From the NCBI GenBank assembly GCA_024234815.1, contig JACKNO010000001.1, positions 1,550,001 through 1,614,000 of the forward strand: DNA of 64,000 nt. Direction: 5' to 3'. The notes beneath the pieces were generated by a model that searched no databases, was not told where the DNA came from, and saw only the letters and a program-made list of their open reading frames with translations. Positions 1-9,146 of this stretch are shown here, piece by piece. A program made the translations under genes and the position numbers. The stretch comes from Pseudomonadales bacterium. Lineage in GTDB: Bacteria; Pseudomonadota; Gammaproteobacteria; Pseudomonadales; Halieaceae. Each line of letters opens with the position of its first letter. The stretch's first letter is position 1.

Positions 1-81
1 GTACGCGGCAGCCTCGACACCTCCGGAGTTTCCGATCGCAGGAACGGTCGCTCCAAGTACGGTGCCAAGCGCCCCAAGTAA
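1..81 (+). CDS. rpsL: 30S ribosomal protein S12, C-terminal end (partial)
   Basis: This is the last 26 codons of S12, a decoding-centre protein of the small subunit. The frame from base 1 reads VRGSLDTSGV, then DRRNGRSKYGAKRPK and a TAA stop at 79-81, which matches the very conserved S12 tail. The gene begins outside the window. It is followed by rpsG, fusA and tuf in the usual str-operon order. A 115-base gap separates it from rpsG. Confidence 0.95.
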   Translation, partial: VRGSLDTSGVSDRRNGRSKYGAKRPK

Positions 82-196
82 GCGAGATCTACAAGCGCAA
101 CCTGGCTTAACCAAGTAAGTAAGGCTGAACCTCTGCCTCCCCCGCATATGTGGCAGGTCGGTGTTCGGAATAACCTGAAGAGAGAAGGGCAAAACC

Positions 197-667
197 ATGC
201 CAAGAAGACGAGTAGTCGCCAAGCGAGAAGTACTGCCGGATCCGAAATTCGGTAACGTAACGCTGGCAAAGTTCATGAACCACGTAATGATCAGTGGAAA
301 AAAATCAGTCGCCGAGACAATTGTTTACGGTGCCCTTGATATCGTCAAGGAGCGTCTGAACAAGGATCCGCTCGAGGCTTTTGACGAGGCGCTGGAAAAC
401 ATCGCCCCCATGGTGGAAGTAAAGTCCCGCAGGGTTGGCGGTGCTACCTACCAGGTGCCGGTTGAAGTGCGCCCGGCCCGCCGCATGGCATTGTCCATGC
501 GCTGGTTGGTGGAGTACTCCCGTAATCGCGGTGAAAAGTCCATGCGTCAGCGCCTGGCTGGTGAAATTATAGACGCCTCACAGGGTAAGGGTAACGCTGT
601 GAGAAAGCGTGAAGATGTTCACCGTATGGCTGAAGCCAACAAGGCGTTCTCTCACTACCGTTTTTAA
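197..667 (+). CDS. rpsG: 30S ribosomal protein S7
   Basis: S7 nucleates assembly of the 3' major (head) domain of 16S rRNA and contacts tRNA at the E site. The product is 156 residues, the usual length, and begins MPRRRVVAKREVLPDPKFGN. The basic N-terminus and the segment VGGATYQVPVEVRP (about residues 79-92) are diagnostic. The ATG start has an AGAGAAGGG ribosome binding site at 181-189. It lies between rpsL and fusA in the str operon. In E. coli S7 represses translation of this operon. Whether the rpsL-rpsG gap here carries the S7 target was not worked out. Confidence 0.98.
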   Translation: MPRRRVVAKREVLPDPKFGNVTLAKFMNHVMISGKKSVAETIVYGALDIVKERLNKDPLEAFDEALENIAPMVEVKSRRVGGATYQVPVEVRPARRMALSMRWLVEYSRNRGEKSMRQRLAGEIIDASQGKGNAVRKREDVHRMAEANKAFSHYRF

Positions 668-703
668 TCCGTTGCCCAGCAACCTGTTATTGGGGATTTA
701 ATC

Positions 704-2815
704 GTGGCACGTAAGACACCGATCAGCCGATATCGCAATATCGGCATATGCGCGCATGTGGATGCGGGTAAAACCACTACCACCGAGCGTGTTCTTTTCT
801 ACACCGGACTGTCCCACAAAATTGGTGAGGTGCACGACGGCGCCGCCACCATGGACTGGATGGAGCAGGAGCAGGAGCGTGGTATCACCATTACCTCGGC
901 TGCGACGACCTGTTTCTGGAAGGGCATGGATGCGCAGTTCGATGACCACCGCATCAATATCATTGACACTCCCGGACACGTTGATTTCACCATTGAGGTT
1001 GAGCGTTCCCTGCGAGTGCTGGACGGTGCCGTTGTGGTGCTGTGTGGCACCTCCGGTGTGCAGCCGCAGACGGAAACTGTCTGGCGTCAGGCTAACAAGT
1101 ACGAAGTGCCTCGCATGGTATTTGTTAACAAGATGGACCGCGCCGGCGCGGATTTCCGCAAGGTCGTGGGTCAGCTGAAAACCCGCCTGGGTGCTGTGCC
1201 CGTTCCACTGCAGATGACCATCGGTGCAGAGGAAGACTTCAAAGGCGTGATAGACCTCGTCAAGAACAAGGCCATCCTCTGGAACGAGGCTGACCAGGGC
1301 ATGACCTTTGAGTACGCGGACGTACCTGCCGAATTGGTGGATGAAGTCCAGGAAATGCGCGAGTACCTGATTGAATCTGCTGCGGAAGCAACGGACGAAC
1401 TCATGGACAAGTACCTTGAAGGCGGAGAGCTGACCGAGGCGGAGATCAAGTTTGGTATCCGCAAGCGGACTCTTGCCAACGAGATCGTTCCGGTTCTGGG
1501 TGGTTCCGCGTTCAAGAACAAGGGCGTGCAGGCCATGCTCGACGCCGTTATCGATTACATGCCCTCGCCGACCGAAGTGAAAGCGATTGAGGGAACCCTG
1601 CTGGATGCGGATCGCACGCCGGCAAAACGGGTTGCCAGCGATGAAGAGCCCTTTTCTGCACTGGCGTTCAAGATAGCCACCGACCCCTTTGTCGGAACGC
1701 TGACATTCTTCCGGGTTTACTCTGGCCAGCTGCAAAGCGGCACAGCGGTATATAACTCTGTAAAGGAGAAGAAGGAGCGCGTCGGCCGGATGGTGCAGAT
1801 GCACGCCAACAGTCGTGAGGAAATCAGGGAAGTACTGGCCGGCGATATTGCCGCTGCCGTGGGCCTGAAAGATGTCACTACCGGTGACACCCTGTGCGAC
1901 CTGGACAAGCCTATCGTGCTGGAGAGGATGGAGTTCCCCGAGCCGGTTATTTCGGTGGCGGTAGAACCCAAGTCGAAGCCCGACCAGGAGAAAATGGGTA
2001 TCGCATTGGGCAAGCTCGCCCAGGAAGACCCCTCGTTCCGCGTCAAGACTGACGAAGAGACCGGCCAGACGATTATTTCAGGTATGGGTGAATTGCACCT
2101 GGACATCCTGGTCGATCGTATGCGTCGCGAATTCAGCGTGGAGGCAAACATCGGCAAGCCCCAGGTGGCCTATCGCGAAACTATCCGCAACACTGCCGAA
2201 GTCGAAGGCAAGTTCGTGCGTCAGTCGGGTGGTCGCGGTCAGTACGGTCACGTATGGGTTCGATTCCAGCCCGCAGATGACGCCGGGTCGGACGGCCTGG
2301 AGTTTGTGAACGAAGTTGTGGGCGGTACCGTTCCCCGGGAGTACGTCCCGGCGGTGCAAAAGGGTATTGAAGAGCAGATGAAAAACGGCATCCTGGCGGG
2401 CTATCCGCTGCTGGGCCTGAAAGCCACGCTGTTCGATGGCTCCTTCCACGATGTGGACTCGAACGAGATGGCGTTCAAGATCGCCGCCTCCATGGCCACC
2501 AAGAAGCTGGCGCAAGCCGGCGGCGCGGTACTGCTCGAGCCAATCATGAAAGTGGAAGTGGTAACGCCCGAGGAAAACATGGGTGACGTTGTGGGCGACC
2601 TCAACCGTCGTCGAGGTCTTATCCTGGGTATGAATGAAAACGCCATGGGTAAGGTGATTGATGCTGAAGTGCCGTTGGCGGAGATGTTCGGCTACTCCAC
2701 CGACTTGCGTTCGGCAACCCAGGGTCGCGCGACTTACACAATGGAGTTTTCCAAGTACATGGAAGCGCCAAAGAATGTCGCGGACGAAATTATTTCCAAG
2801 AACCAGACCAAGTAA
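704..2815 (+). CDS. fusA: Translation elongation factor G
   Basis: EF-G is the GTPase that drives ribosomal translocation and, with ribosome recycling factor, splits post-termination ribosomes. At 703 residues it has the full length of the family. The G1 P-loop AHVDAGKT is at residues 17-24, the G3 motif DTPGH begins at residue 88 and G4 NKMD spans 142-145. The C-terminal half carries the domain IV/V sequences, including QSGGRGQYGHVWV. The start is GTG at 704, preceded by TTGGGGATTTA, 36 bases after rpsG. tuf follows 26-32 bases downstream. Confidence 0.98.
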   Translation: MARKTPISRYRNIGICAHVDAGKTTTTERVLFYTGLSHKIGEVHDGAATMDWMEQEQERGITITSAATTCFWKGMDAQFDDHRINIIDTPGHVDFTIEVERSLRVLDGAVVVLCGTSGVQPQTETVWRQANKYEVPRMVFVNKMDRAGADFRKVVGQLKTRLGAVPVPLQMTIGAEEDFKGVIDLVKNKAILWNEADQGMTFEYADVPAELVDEVQEMREYLIESAAEATDELMDKYLEGGELTEAEIKFGIRKRTLANEIVPVLGGSAFKNKGVQAMLDAVIDYMPSPTEVKAIEGTLLDADRTPAKRVASDEEPFSALAFKIATDPFVGTLTFFRVYSGQLQSGTAVYNSVKEKKERVGRMVQMHANSREEIREVLAGDIAAAVGLKDVTTGDTLCDLDKPIVLERMEFPEPVISVAVEPKSKPDQEKMGIALGKLAQEDPSFRVKTDEETGQTIISGMGELHLDILVDRMRREFSVEANIGKPQVAYRETIRNTAEVEGKFVRQSGGRGQYGHVWVRFQPADDAGSDGLEFVNEVVGGTVPREYVPAVQKGIEEQMKNGILAGYPLLGLKATLFDGSFHDVDSNEMAFKIAASMATKKLAQAGGAVLLEPIMKVEVVTPEENMGDVVGDLNRRRGLILGMNENAMGKVIDAEVPLAEMFGYSTDLRSATQGRATYTMEFSKYMEAPKNVADEIISKNQTK

Positions 2816-2847
2816 CTGTTAGCTATCCCATTAAGAGGTGATTGAAA

Positions 2848-4071
<1,224 letters not shown>

Positions 4072-4092
4072 AGTGCAATAGTCCTGTTGGGA

Positions 4093-4150
4093 GGCGGATT
4101 CAGATCCGCCTTTCAATTTCCAAGAGACCCGGCCCAGGCCGGGTCTTTTT
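4093..4150 (+). terminator. Tandem stem-loops after tuf; intrinsic terminator
   Basis: Two hairpins follow tuf. The first is GGCGGAT (4093-4099), loop TCAG, ATCCGCC (4104-4110), then TTTC. The second is a perfect 10-bp stem, AGACCCGGCC (4125-4134), loop CA, GGCCGGGTCT (4137-4146), running straight into TTTTTG. The second is a textbook Rho-independent terminator for the str operon. It also lies just downstream of the minus-strand TM2 gene (stop at 4194), although on that strand it has no T-run. Confidence 0.88.
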
Positions 4151-4193
4151 GTTTCGGAGACCGAAACAGCCCGACCAACCAGGCCGGTGTGGC

Positions 4194-4592
4194 TTAGTAG
4201 CCGCTGTTTACGTCCGACAGTTGCTCGTTCAGGGTCAGGAAGTCATAGAGGATGCCGACAAAGAACAACCCGCCAGTGAGGAGGTAGAGTATTCCGGTGA
4301 GGAACTTCCCCATGTAGAAGCGGTGAATACCAAGCCAGCCGAGGAAGGTCAGCAGTATCCAGGTGATGTTGTAGTCCACCGGGCCGGGGATAAAACGCTG
4401 TTCGGCCTCGCGCTCCATGGATGGAATGAGGAAGAGGTCGATAATCCAGCCTACAAATAGCAGCCCCAGGGTACAAAACCATATTACCCCCGAAATCTGT
4501 TTGCCATAATAGAACCGGTGCGCCCCCATGAACCCGAAAATCCAGAGAAGGTACCCCATCAGGATTGAATGCGTGTTCTCTGTTCGCGGCAT
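4194..4592 (-). CDS. TM2 domain-containing membrane protein
   Basis: This 132-residue protein has two copies of the TM2 pattern: a glycine/aromatic-rich G-x-H-R-F-Y-x-G-K turn (GAHRFYYGK near residue 22, GIHRFYMGK near residue 86), each followed by a hydrophobic helix pair. About four membrane segments are expected. The biochemical role of bacterial TM2 proteins is not established. The start is preceded by CACGAGGACATTACACC. It points against its neighbours and interrupts the usual tuf-rpsJ junction. It shares the 183-base upstream region (4593-4775) with the divergent YdcH-like gene. The family call is firm, the function unknown. Confidence 0.85.
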   Translation of the reverse strand: MPRTENTHSILMGYLLWIFGFMGAHRFYYGKQISGVIWFCTLGLLFVGWIIDLFLIPSMEREAEQRFIPGPVDYNITWILLTFLGWLGIHRFYMGKFLTGILYLLTGGLFFVGILYDFLTLNEQLSDVNSGY

Positions 4593-4693
4593 GGTGTAAT
4601 GTCCTCGTGGATTACCTGATATGCTTCGAGACCATCTTCAGAGCTGGAACCAAATTCGTCAAGCGCATAATATTGGCGTGTTTTTGGCCTCGC

Positions 4694-4707
4694 GTGATTC
4701 AGATCAT
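4694..4707. promoter_or_regulatory. Possible CRP/FNR-family operator
   Basis: The sequence GTGAT-TCAG-ATCAT contains a perfect TGAT-N4-ATCA palindrome. It matches eight of ten informative positions of the FNR consensus TTGAT-N4-ATCAA, and its GTGA/TCA halves also resemble a CRP site. It lies between the divergent TM2 and YdcH-like genes, about 70 bases before the latter. No clear promoter was fixed next to it, so the call rests on the palindrome and its position alone. Confidence 0.35.
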
Positions 4708-4775
4708 GGTGCCAGTAAACAGGTCCGCTAAGCTGGACCTACTTTCCACCTTTATTACATTTCGAAGGAAGCTAT

Positions 4776-5018
4776 ATGTCTGTTGAACACCATGACCTGA
4801 TTCATGAACTCCCCGAATTCAAGGACCGCATTCACGAGCTGAAGGTCAGTGATACGCATTTCAGGCGCTTGTTTGACGCCTACCATGACCTCACTCGCGA
4901 AGTGGAGAACATGGAGAATGAAGTGACCCCGGTTGCCACCCATACCGAAGAGGAGGCGAAGCTGCGCCGCGTGCGTCTGAAGGACGAGCTCTACCGCATG
5001 CTGGCCGCGCCGGCCTGA
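4776..5018 (+). CDS. YdcH-like DUF465 family small protein
   Basis: This 80-residue acidic protein starts MSVEHHDLIHELPEFKDRIHEL and carries the pattern HFRRLFDAYHDLTREVENMENE, followed by a basic LRRVRLKDEL segment. This matches the DUF465/YdcH family of short helical-hairpin proteins, whose function is unknown. No cysteines, signal peptide or membrane segment are present. The start is preceded by TTCGAAGGAAGCTAT. The gene lies five bases upstream of the DksA-like gene and is almost certainly co-transcribed with it. Confidence 0.8.
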   Translation: MSVEHHDLIHELPEFKDRIHELKVSDTHFRRLFDAYHDLTREVENMENEVTPVATHTEEEAKLRRVRLKDELYRMLAAPA

Positions 5019-5023
5019 CTGTC

Positions 5024-5338
5024 ATGAGCCAGGAAACGCAGAAACTGGAGTTGGAGCGGCGTCTTGCGACGATGCAGGCCCGGTTGGCGAGCATAAAGCG
5101 CGACGTCACCCGGGGCCACTCTGGCGATTCCGCTGAGCAGGCCCAGGAGCGGGAGAATGATGAAGTGGTTGATGCCATTGGCAATGAGACCACCCAGTCC
5201 ATTCGGGATATCCAGGCCGCGCTGGAGCGGATCGCCGCTGGCACCTATGGAATTTGCGCCAACTGCGGTGAAGATATTGCCGAGGCCCGGCTAAAGGCCG
5301 TTCCCGAGGCTACTCGTTGCGTCAATTGCGCCGAATAG
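5024..5338 (+). CDS. TraR/DksA-type C4 zinc-finger protein
   Basis: The 104-residue product has an N-terminal helical region and a C-terminal zinc finger of the form C-x2-C-x17-C-x2-C: CANCGEDI, then RCVNCAE at the very end. This is the DksA/TraR finger, but the protein is shorter than DksA (about 150 residues). It is closer to the short DksA-like proteins that may act at the RNA polymerase secondary channel. The tip acids that DksA uses with ppGpp cannot be assigned confidently. It is paired with the YdcH-like gene and sits directly upstream of the S10 operon promoter, an odd but suggestive place for an RNA-polymerase-binding protein. Confidence 0.8.
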   Translation: MSQETQKLELERRLATMQARLASIKRDVTRGHSGDSAEQAQERENDEVVDAIGNETTQSIRDIQAALERIAAGTYGICANCGEDIAEARLKAVPEATRCVNCAE

Positions 5339-5349
5339 CCAACCCCTGG

Positions 5350-5366
5350 CACCCCCTCTGGGGGTG
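5350..5366 (+). terminator. Stem-loop after the DksA-like gene
   Basis: CACCCCC (5350-5356), loop TCT, GGGGGTG (5360-5366) forms a perfect 7-bp stem twelve bases after the stop codon. It has no downstream T-run, so it may be an mRNA end-protecting or Rho-dependent structure and not a strong intrinsic terminator. More GC-rich inverted sequence follows up to about 5410. Confidence 0.35.
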
Positions 5367-5515
5367 AGGCCCATACCGGTAGCGCCCCGGGTGGGGCCGC
5401 CCCGGCATGGCATGGCCGCGTCGGTCCGCGATGACGCCCAAAAGCGTCTCTGGCAACCCGATGGCCCTGCGGCTTATCCGGCGCCCCCACCCCGAAAATA
5501 ATTTCACAACCTGCC

Positions 5516-5544
5516 TTGACACCAGGTGTGGCTGTCTCTAGAAT
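5516..5544 (+). promoter_or_regulatory. Sigma-70 promoter of the S10 operon
   Basis: A perfect -35 TTGACA (5516-5521), a 17-base spacer and -10 TAGAAT (5539-5544) lie 68 bases before the rpsJ start. The leader of about 60 bases has a weak GGGAC/GTTCC hairpin followed by TGGTTTTTT near 5562-5591. That could be an attenuator, but the long L4-responsive leader known from E. coli is not obvious at this length. Confidence 0.85.
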
Positions 5545-5611
5545 TCGCGTTCCTTTTTTCGGGGGACTCCATGGCGGGTTCCTGGTTTTTTATTGACTGG
5601 AGTTAGGTCTG

Positions 5612-5923
5612 ATGCAGAGTCAACGCATTCGAATTCGCCTCAAGGCTTTTGATCATCGCCTGATAGATTCGTCTACTCAGGAGATCGTGGAAACTGCGCG
5701 CCGCACCGGTGCCCAGGTCAAAGGCCCTATCCCCCTTCCGACCAGGAAGGAACGTTTTACCGTGCTTATATCCCCGCACGTTAATAAGGACGCTCGTGAC
5801 CAGTACGAAATTCGTACCCACAAGCGTCTGCTGGACATCGTGGAGCCCACGGAGAAAACCGTAGACGCCCTGATGAAGTTGGACCTGGCAGCAGGTGTTG
5901 AAGTACAGATTAGTCTTGGTTAA
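5612..5923 (+). CDS. rpsJ: 30S ribosomal protein S10
   Basis: S10 belongs to the head of the small subunit and, with NusB, to the transcription antitermination complex. The 103-residue protein starts MQSQRIRIRLKAFDHRLID and has the conserved loop GPIPLPTRKERFTVL (about residues 38-52). It is the first gene of the S10 operon, downstream of a near-consensus promoter, with TTGACTGGAGTTAGGT before the ATG. A 118-base gap separates it from rplC. Confidence 0.98.
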   Translation: MQSQRIRIRLKAFDHRLIDSSTQEIVETARRTGAQVKGPIPLPTRKERFTVLISPHVNKDARDQYEIRTHKRLLDIVEPTEKTVDALMKLDLAAGVEVQISLG

Positions 5924-6041
5924 CTACAAAGTATCGTAGCAAGACCTGCCCGCGGCGGGTGCCGTGGGTGTGTAACGCCCCGCTGGGTTTAAAGGGGGCG
6001 GCCATAGAGGGTAAGCCCCGTACACTGAGAGGTTAGCAAAA

Positions 6042-6677
6042 ATGGCTATTGGCTTAGTCGGCCGTAAGTCCGGTATGACTCGTGTTTTTACCGAAGACGG
6101 CGTATCCATACCAGTGACCGTAGTGGAGGTTTCTCCAAACCGGGTCACTCAGATCAAAGAGCTTGATAGCGATGGCTATCGAGCCATTCAGGTCACGGCG
6201 GGTAACCGCAAGGCCTCTAGAGTGAGCAAATCCGAAGCAGGTCACTTCGCCAAGGCGGGTGTGCCAGCAGGTACTGGCTTGTGGGAGTTTCGCCTGGAGG
6301 ATGCCGATGAGGCGCCTGCGGTGGGCTCGGAGCTGACTGTCGGCCGGTTTGAAGCTGGCCAGATCGTCGATGTGGCAGGGCAGTCCAAGGGCAAGGGCTT
6401 CCAGGGCGGTGTCAAGCGCTGGAATTTCAAAATGCAGGACGCGACCCACGGCAACTCATTGTCGCACCGGGCTCCGGGTTCGATTGGTCAGAACCAGTCG
6501 CCGGGCCGGGTTTTCAAGGGCAAGAAAATGGCGGGCCATATGGGCGCGCGCAACGTCACCACCCAGGGGTTGGAGATTGTTCGTGTTGACGCCGAGCGCA
6601 ATCTGCTGCTGATCAAGGGCGCAGTGCCAGGCGCACCCGGCGGGGACGTAGTCGTACGCCCCACGGTCAAGGCATAA
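6042..6677 (+). CDS. rplC: 50S ribosomal protein L3
   Basis: L3 is an early-assembly large-subunit protein whose extended loop reaches toward the peptidyl-transferase centre. At 211 residues it starts MAIGLVGRKSGMTRVF. The conserved segment SIGQNQSPGRVFKGKKMAGH contains the glutamine that PrmB methylates in E. coli L3. A GAGAGGTTAGCAAAA sequence precedes the ATG. Second gene of the S10 operon; rplD follows after 18 bases. Confidence 0.98.
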   Translation: MAIGLVGRKSGMTRVFTEDGVSIPVTVVEVSPNRVTQIKELDSDGYRAIQVTAGNRKASRVSKSEAGHFAKAGVPAGTGLWEFRLEDADEAPAVGSELTVGRFEAGQIVDVAGQSKGKGFQGGVKRWNFKMQDATHGNSLSHRAPGSIGQNQSPGRVFKGKKMAGHMGARNVTTQGLEIVRVDAERNLLLIKGAVPGAPGGDVVVRPTVKA

Positions 6678-6695
6678 GGTTAGGGGGTCTCTAAC

Positions 6696-7313
6696 GTGGA
6701 ATTGAGTGTATTAAAGCCAGGTAACGCCGCAGCAGGCAGTGTGTCTGTTTCTGATGTTGCTTTCGCGCGCGAATACAATGAAGACCTGGTTCACCAGGTA
6801 GTCACTGCATATATGGCGGGTGCCCGTCAGGGTACTCGCGCCCAGAAGACGCGCGCCGAGGTAGCCGGGGGTGGTAAGAAGCCCTGGCGTCAGAAGGGCT
6901 CCGGTCGTGCCCGGGCGGGAACTATCCGCTCTCCAATCTGGCGTAGCGGTGGTGTCACATTTGCGGCGCGCCCGCAGGATCACAGCCAGAAGGTAAATCG
7001 CAAGATGTATCGTGCGGCTCTGCGCTCCATTATGTCGGAGCTGGCTCGCCAGGATCGCCTGGTGGTTGTAGAGAGCATGGAACTCGAGGCGCCGAAAACG
7101 AAGTTGCTTGTAAAGCAACTGGGTGAATATGGGCTGGACAGCGTGTTGATTGTGTCGGCCGAGGTGGGTGAAAACCTGTACCTGGCAGCCAGGAATCTGC
7201 ACAAGGTCGATGTGCGCGATGTCGATGGTATTGATCCTGTCAGCCTTATTGGCCACGAGAAGGTCATGATTACCGTTGACGCGGTGAAGAAGTTTGAGGA
7301 GATGTTGGGATGA
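6696..7313 (+). CDS. rplD: 50S ribosomal protein L4
   Basis: L4 binds domain I of 23S rRNA and lines part of the exit tunnel; in E. coli it also autoregulates the S10 operon. The 205-residue protein uses a GTG start at 6696, with TAGGGGGTCTC as ribosome binding site. The basic loop region QKTRAEVAGGGKKPWRQKGSGRARAG (split around residues 50-75) is typical. Its last four bases overlap the rplW start (ATGA), indicating translational coupling. Confidence 0.98.
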   Translation: MELSVLKPGNAAAGSVSVSDVAFAREYNEDLVHQVVTAYMAGARQGTRAQKTRAEVAGGGKKPWRQKGSGRARAGTIRSPIWRSGGVTFAARPQDHSQKVNRKMYRAALRSIMSELARQDRLVVVESMELEAPKTKLLVKQLGEYGLDSVLIVSAEVGENLYLAARNLHKVDVRDVDGIDPVSLIGHEKVMITVDAVKKFEEMLG

Positions 7314-7606
7314 ACCAGGAGCGCATATTTCAGATACTGGTGGGTCCTCACGTTTCCGAGAAAGCTGCAATAGCGGCTGATACGAACAACCAGTACGTAT
7401 TCAAAGTAGCCCTGACCGCCAAAAAGGCCGAGATAAAGAAATCGGTTGAGCAGTTGTTCAAGGTCAAGGTCGAGAATGTACGTACCCTGAGAGTCAAGGG
7501 CAAGGCCAAGCGCAACAAGCACGGCGTTAGCACCAGGACGACCTGGAAAAAGGCATACGTTCGGCTGCAGCAGGGTCAGGATATCGACTTTGCGTCGGTT
7601 GAATAA
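7310..7606 (+). CDS. rplW: 50S ribosomal protein L23
   Basis: L23 sits at the exit of the nascent-chain tunnel, where trigger factor and SRP dock. The 98-residue protein starts MNQERIFQILVGPHVSEKA and carries the conserved VENVRTLRVKGKAKRNK loop. The ATG overlaps the rplD stop codon, so it is translated by coupling. rplB follows 14 bases later after AATAAGGAGTAGG. Confidence 0.98.
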   Translation: MNQERIFQILVGPHVSEKAAIAADTNNQYVFKVALTAKKAEIKKSVEQLFKVKVENVRTLRVKGKAKRNKHGVSTRTTWKKAYVRLQQGQDIDFASVE

Positions 7607-7620
7607 GGAGTAGGTTCGAG

Positions 7621-8448
7621 ATGGCAGTTTTAATTAGCAAGCCCACTTCACCCGGTCGTCGCCACGTTGTCCGGGTGTCCACCGAGGGACTGCACAAAGG
7701 GGAGCCCTACAAGCCCCTGTTGGAAGCGCAGGCCAGGAACGGTGGTCGTAACAACAATGGCCGGATCACAACCCGGCACATTGGCGGTGGTCACAAGCAG
7801 CACTACCGCGTTATTGATTTCAAGCGCACCAAGGACGGGATTCCGGCCAAGGTTGAGCGCATTGAATATGACCCGAACCGCACCGCGCATATCGCTTTGT
7901 TGCTTTTCGCGGACGGTGAGCGTCGCTACATCATTGCGCCCAAAGGCGTGCAGGCAGGAGACACGCTTCAGTCGGGTTCTGCCGCGCCGATCAAGAATGG
8001 CAATTGCCTGCCATTGCGCAATATTCCGGTTGGCTCCACGGTGCACGCCATCGAGTTGAAGCCGGGCAAGGGTGCCCAGTTGGCGCGCTCTGCTGGCGCG
8101 GCGGTACAGGTTGTCGCTCGTGAAGGTCAGTACGCAACCTTGCGTCTGCGCTCGGGAGAGATGCGCAAAATACTGTCCGATTGCCGTGCGACCCTGGGTG
8201 AGGTGTCAAATTCAGAGCACAGCCTGCGGAAGCTTGGCAAGGCCGGCGCTACTCGCTGGCGCGGTGTTCGCCCCACGGTTCGTGGTGTTGCGATGAACCC
8301 GGTAGACCACCCGCACGGTGGTGGTGAAGGCCGGACATCAGGCGGTCGCCACCCGGTCAGCCCGTGGGGTACACCCACGAAGGGTTATAAGACCCGTAAG
8401 AACAAGCGTACCAACAGTCTGATCGTACGCCGTCGTGGTAAGAAGTAA
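7621..8448 (+). CDS. rplB: 50S ribosomal protein L2
   Basis: L2 is needed for subunit joining and for the peptidyl-transferase region. The 275-residue product has the conserved NNNGRITTRHIGGGHKQHYR segment near residues 41-60. Near the C-terminus, MNPVDHPHGGGEG contains the histidine equivalent to E. coli His229. The ribosome binding site AAGGAGTAGG is at 7604-7613. The C-terminal tail is very basic. Confidence 0.98.
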   Translation: MAVLISKPTSPGRRHVVRVSTEGLHKGEPYKPLLEAQARNGGRNNNGRITTRHIGGGHKQHYRVIDFKRTKDGIPAKVERIEYDPNRTAHIALLLFADGERRYIIAPKGVQAGDTLQSGSAAPIKNGNCLPLRNIPVGSTVHAIELKPGKGAQLARSAGAAVQVVAREGQYATLRLRSGEMRKILSDCRATLGEVSNSEHSLRKLGKAGATRWRGVRPTVRGVAMNPVDHPHGGGEGRTSGGRHPVSPWGTPTKGYKTRKNKRTNSLIVRRRGKK

Positions 8449-8486
8449 ATTCGGTCAATAGACCCCAGAACCTAGAGGAAGAGATT

Positions 8487-8762
8487 GTGCCGCGTTCACT
8501 GAAGAAGGGTCCTTTTATAGACCTTCACTTAATGAAGAAAGTTGAAGCAGCGATTGAAAGCAACGACCGCCGTCCGATCAAGACCTGGTCGCGTCGCTCA
8601 ATGGTATCGCCCGATATGGTCGGCCTGACGATCGCGGTGCACAACGGTCGACAGCATGTGCCGGTTCTCGTAAACGAGGACATGGTAGGCCACAAGCTGG
8701 GTGAATTTGCGGCGACTCGCACTTTCAAGGGCCATATCGTGGACAAGAAGGTCAAGCGCTAA
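8487..8762 (+). CDS. rpsS: 30S ribosomal protein S19
   Basis: S19 forms a complex with S13 in the head of the small subunit and touches the A-site finger of 23S rRNA. The 91-residue protein starts PRSLKKGPFIDLHLMKKVE after a GTG initiator at 8487, preceded by TAGAGGAAGAGATT. The motif WSRRSMVSPDMVGLTIAVHNG is diagnostic. It lies between rplB and rplV in normal S10-operon order. Confidence 0.98.
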   Translation: MPRSLKKGPFIDLHLMKKVEAAIESNDRRPIKTWSRRSMVSPDMVGLTIAVHNGRQHVPVLVNEDMVGHKLGEFAATRTFKGHIVDKKVKR

Positions 8763-8789
8763 GCGCTTGCCTGTAGCGAGGTTGAGGAA

Positions 8790-9128
8790 ATGGAAGTTGC
8801 AGCAAGATTGAAGGGCGCGCGGATTTCTGCGCAGAAGGCTCGCCTGGTTGCTGACCAGGTTCGTGGCAAGCCTGTTGAGGAAGCTTTGAGCGTTCTTGAA
8901 TTCAGTTCAAAGAAGGCGGCGCATATCGTCAAGAAGGTTCTTGATTCCGCGATCGCCAATGCTGAAAACAATGAAGGTGCGGATGTTGATGAACTCAAGG
9001 TATCCAGCATTTTTGTAGATGAAGGTATGACAATGAAGCGTCTGCGTCCGAGGGCCAAGGGCCGCGCGGATCGCATTTTCAAGCGCAGCTGTCATATCAC
9101 CGTAAAAGTTGCAGACGGCGAAGCCTAA
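8790..9128 (+). CDS. rplV: 50S ribosomal protein L22
   Basis: L22 has a long beta-hairpin that lines the exit tunnel; mutations there give macrolide resistance in other bacteria. The 112-residue product begins MEVAARLKGARISAQKARLVADQVRG, and the hairpin region GMTMKRLRPRAKGRADRI lies around residues 84-101. A GTTGAGGAA ribosome binding site precedes the ATG. rpsC begins 18 bases downstream. Confidence 0.98.
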   Translation: MEVAARLKGARISAQKARLVADQVRGKPVEEALSVLEFSSKKAAHIVKKVLDSAIANAENNEGADVDELKVSSIFVDEGMTMKRLRPRAKGRADRIFKRSCHITVKVADGEA

Positions 9129-9146
9129 GTTTAGGAGAAAGACCAC

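Noticed and set aside
698..1804. Open frame of 368 codons on the minus strand, antisense to fusA
   Set aside because: It is a shadow of the highly conserved EF-G gene.
4149..4460. Plus-strand frame of 103 codons opposite the TM2 gene
   Set aside because: It starts inside the tuf terminator and is the reverse of a better-supported membrane protein.
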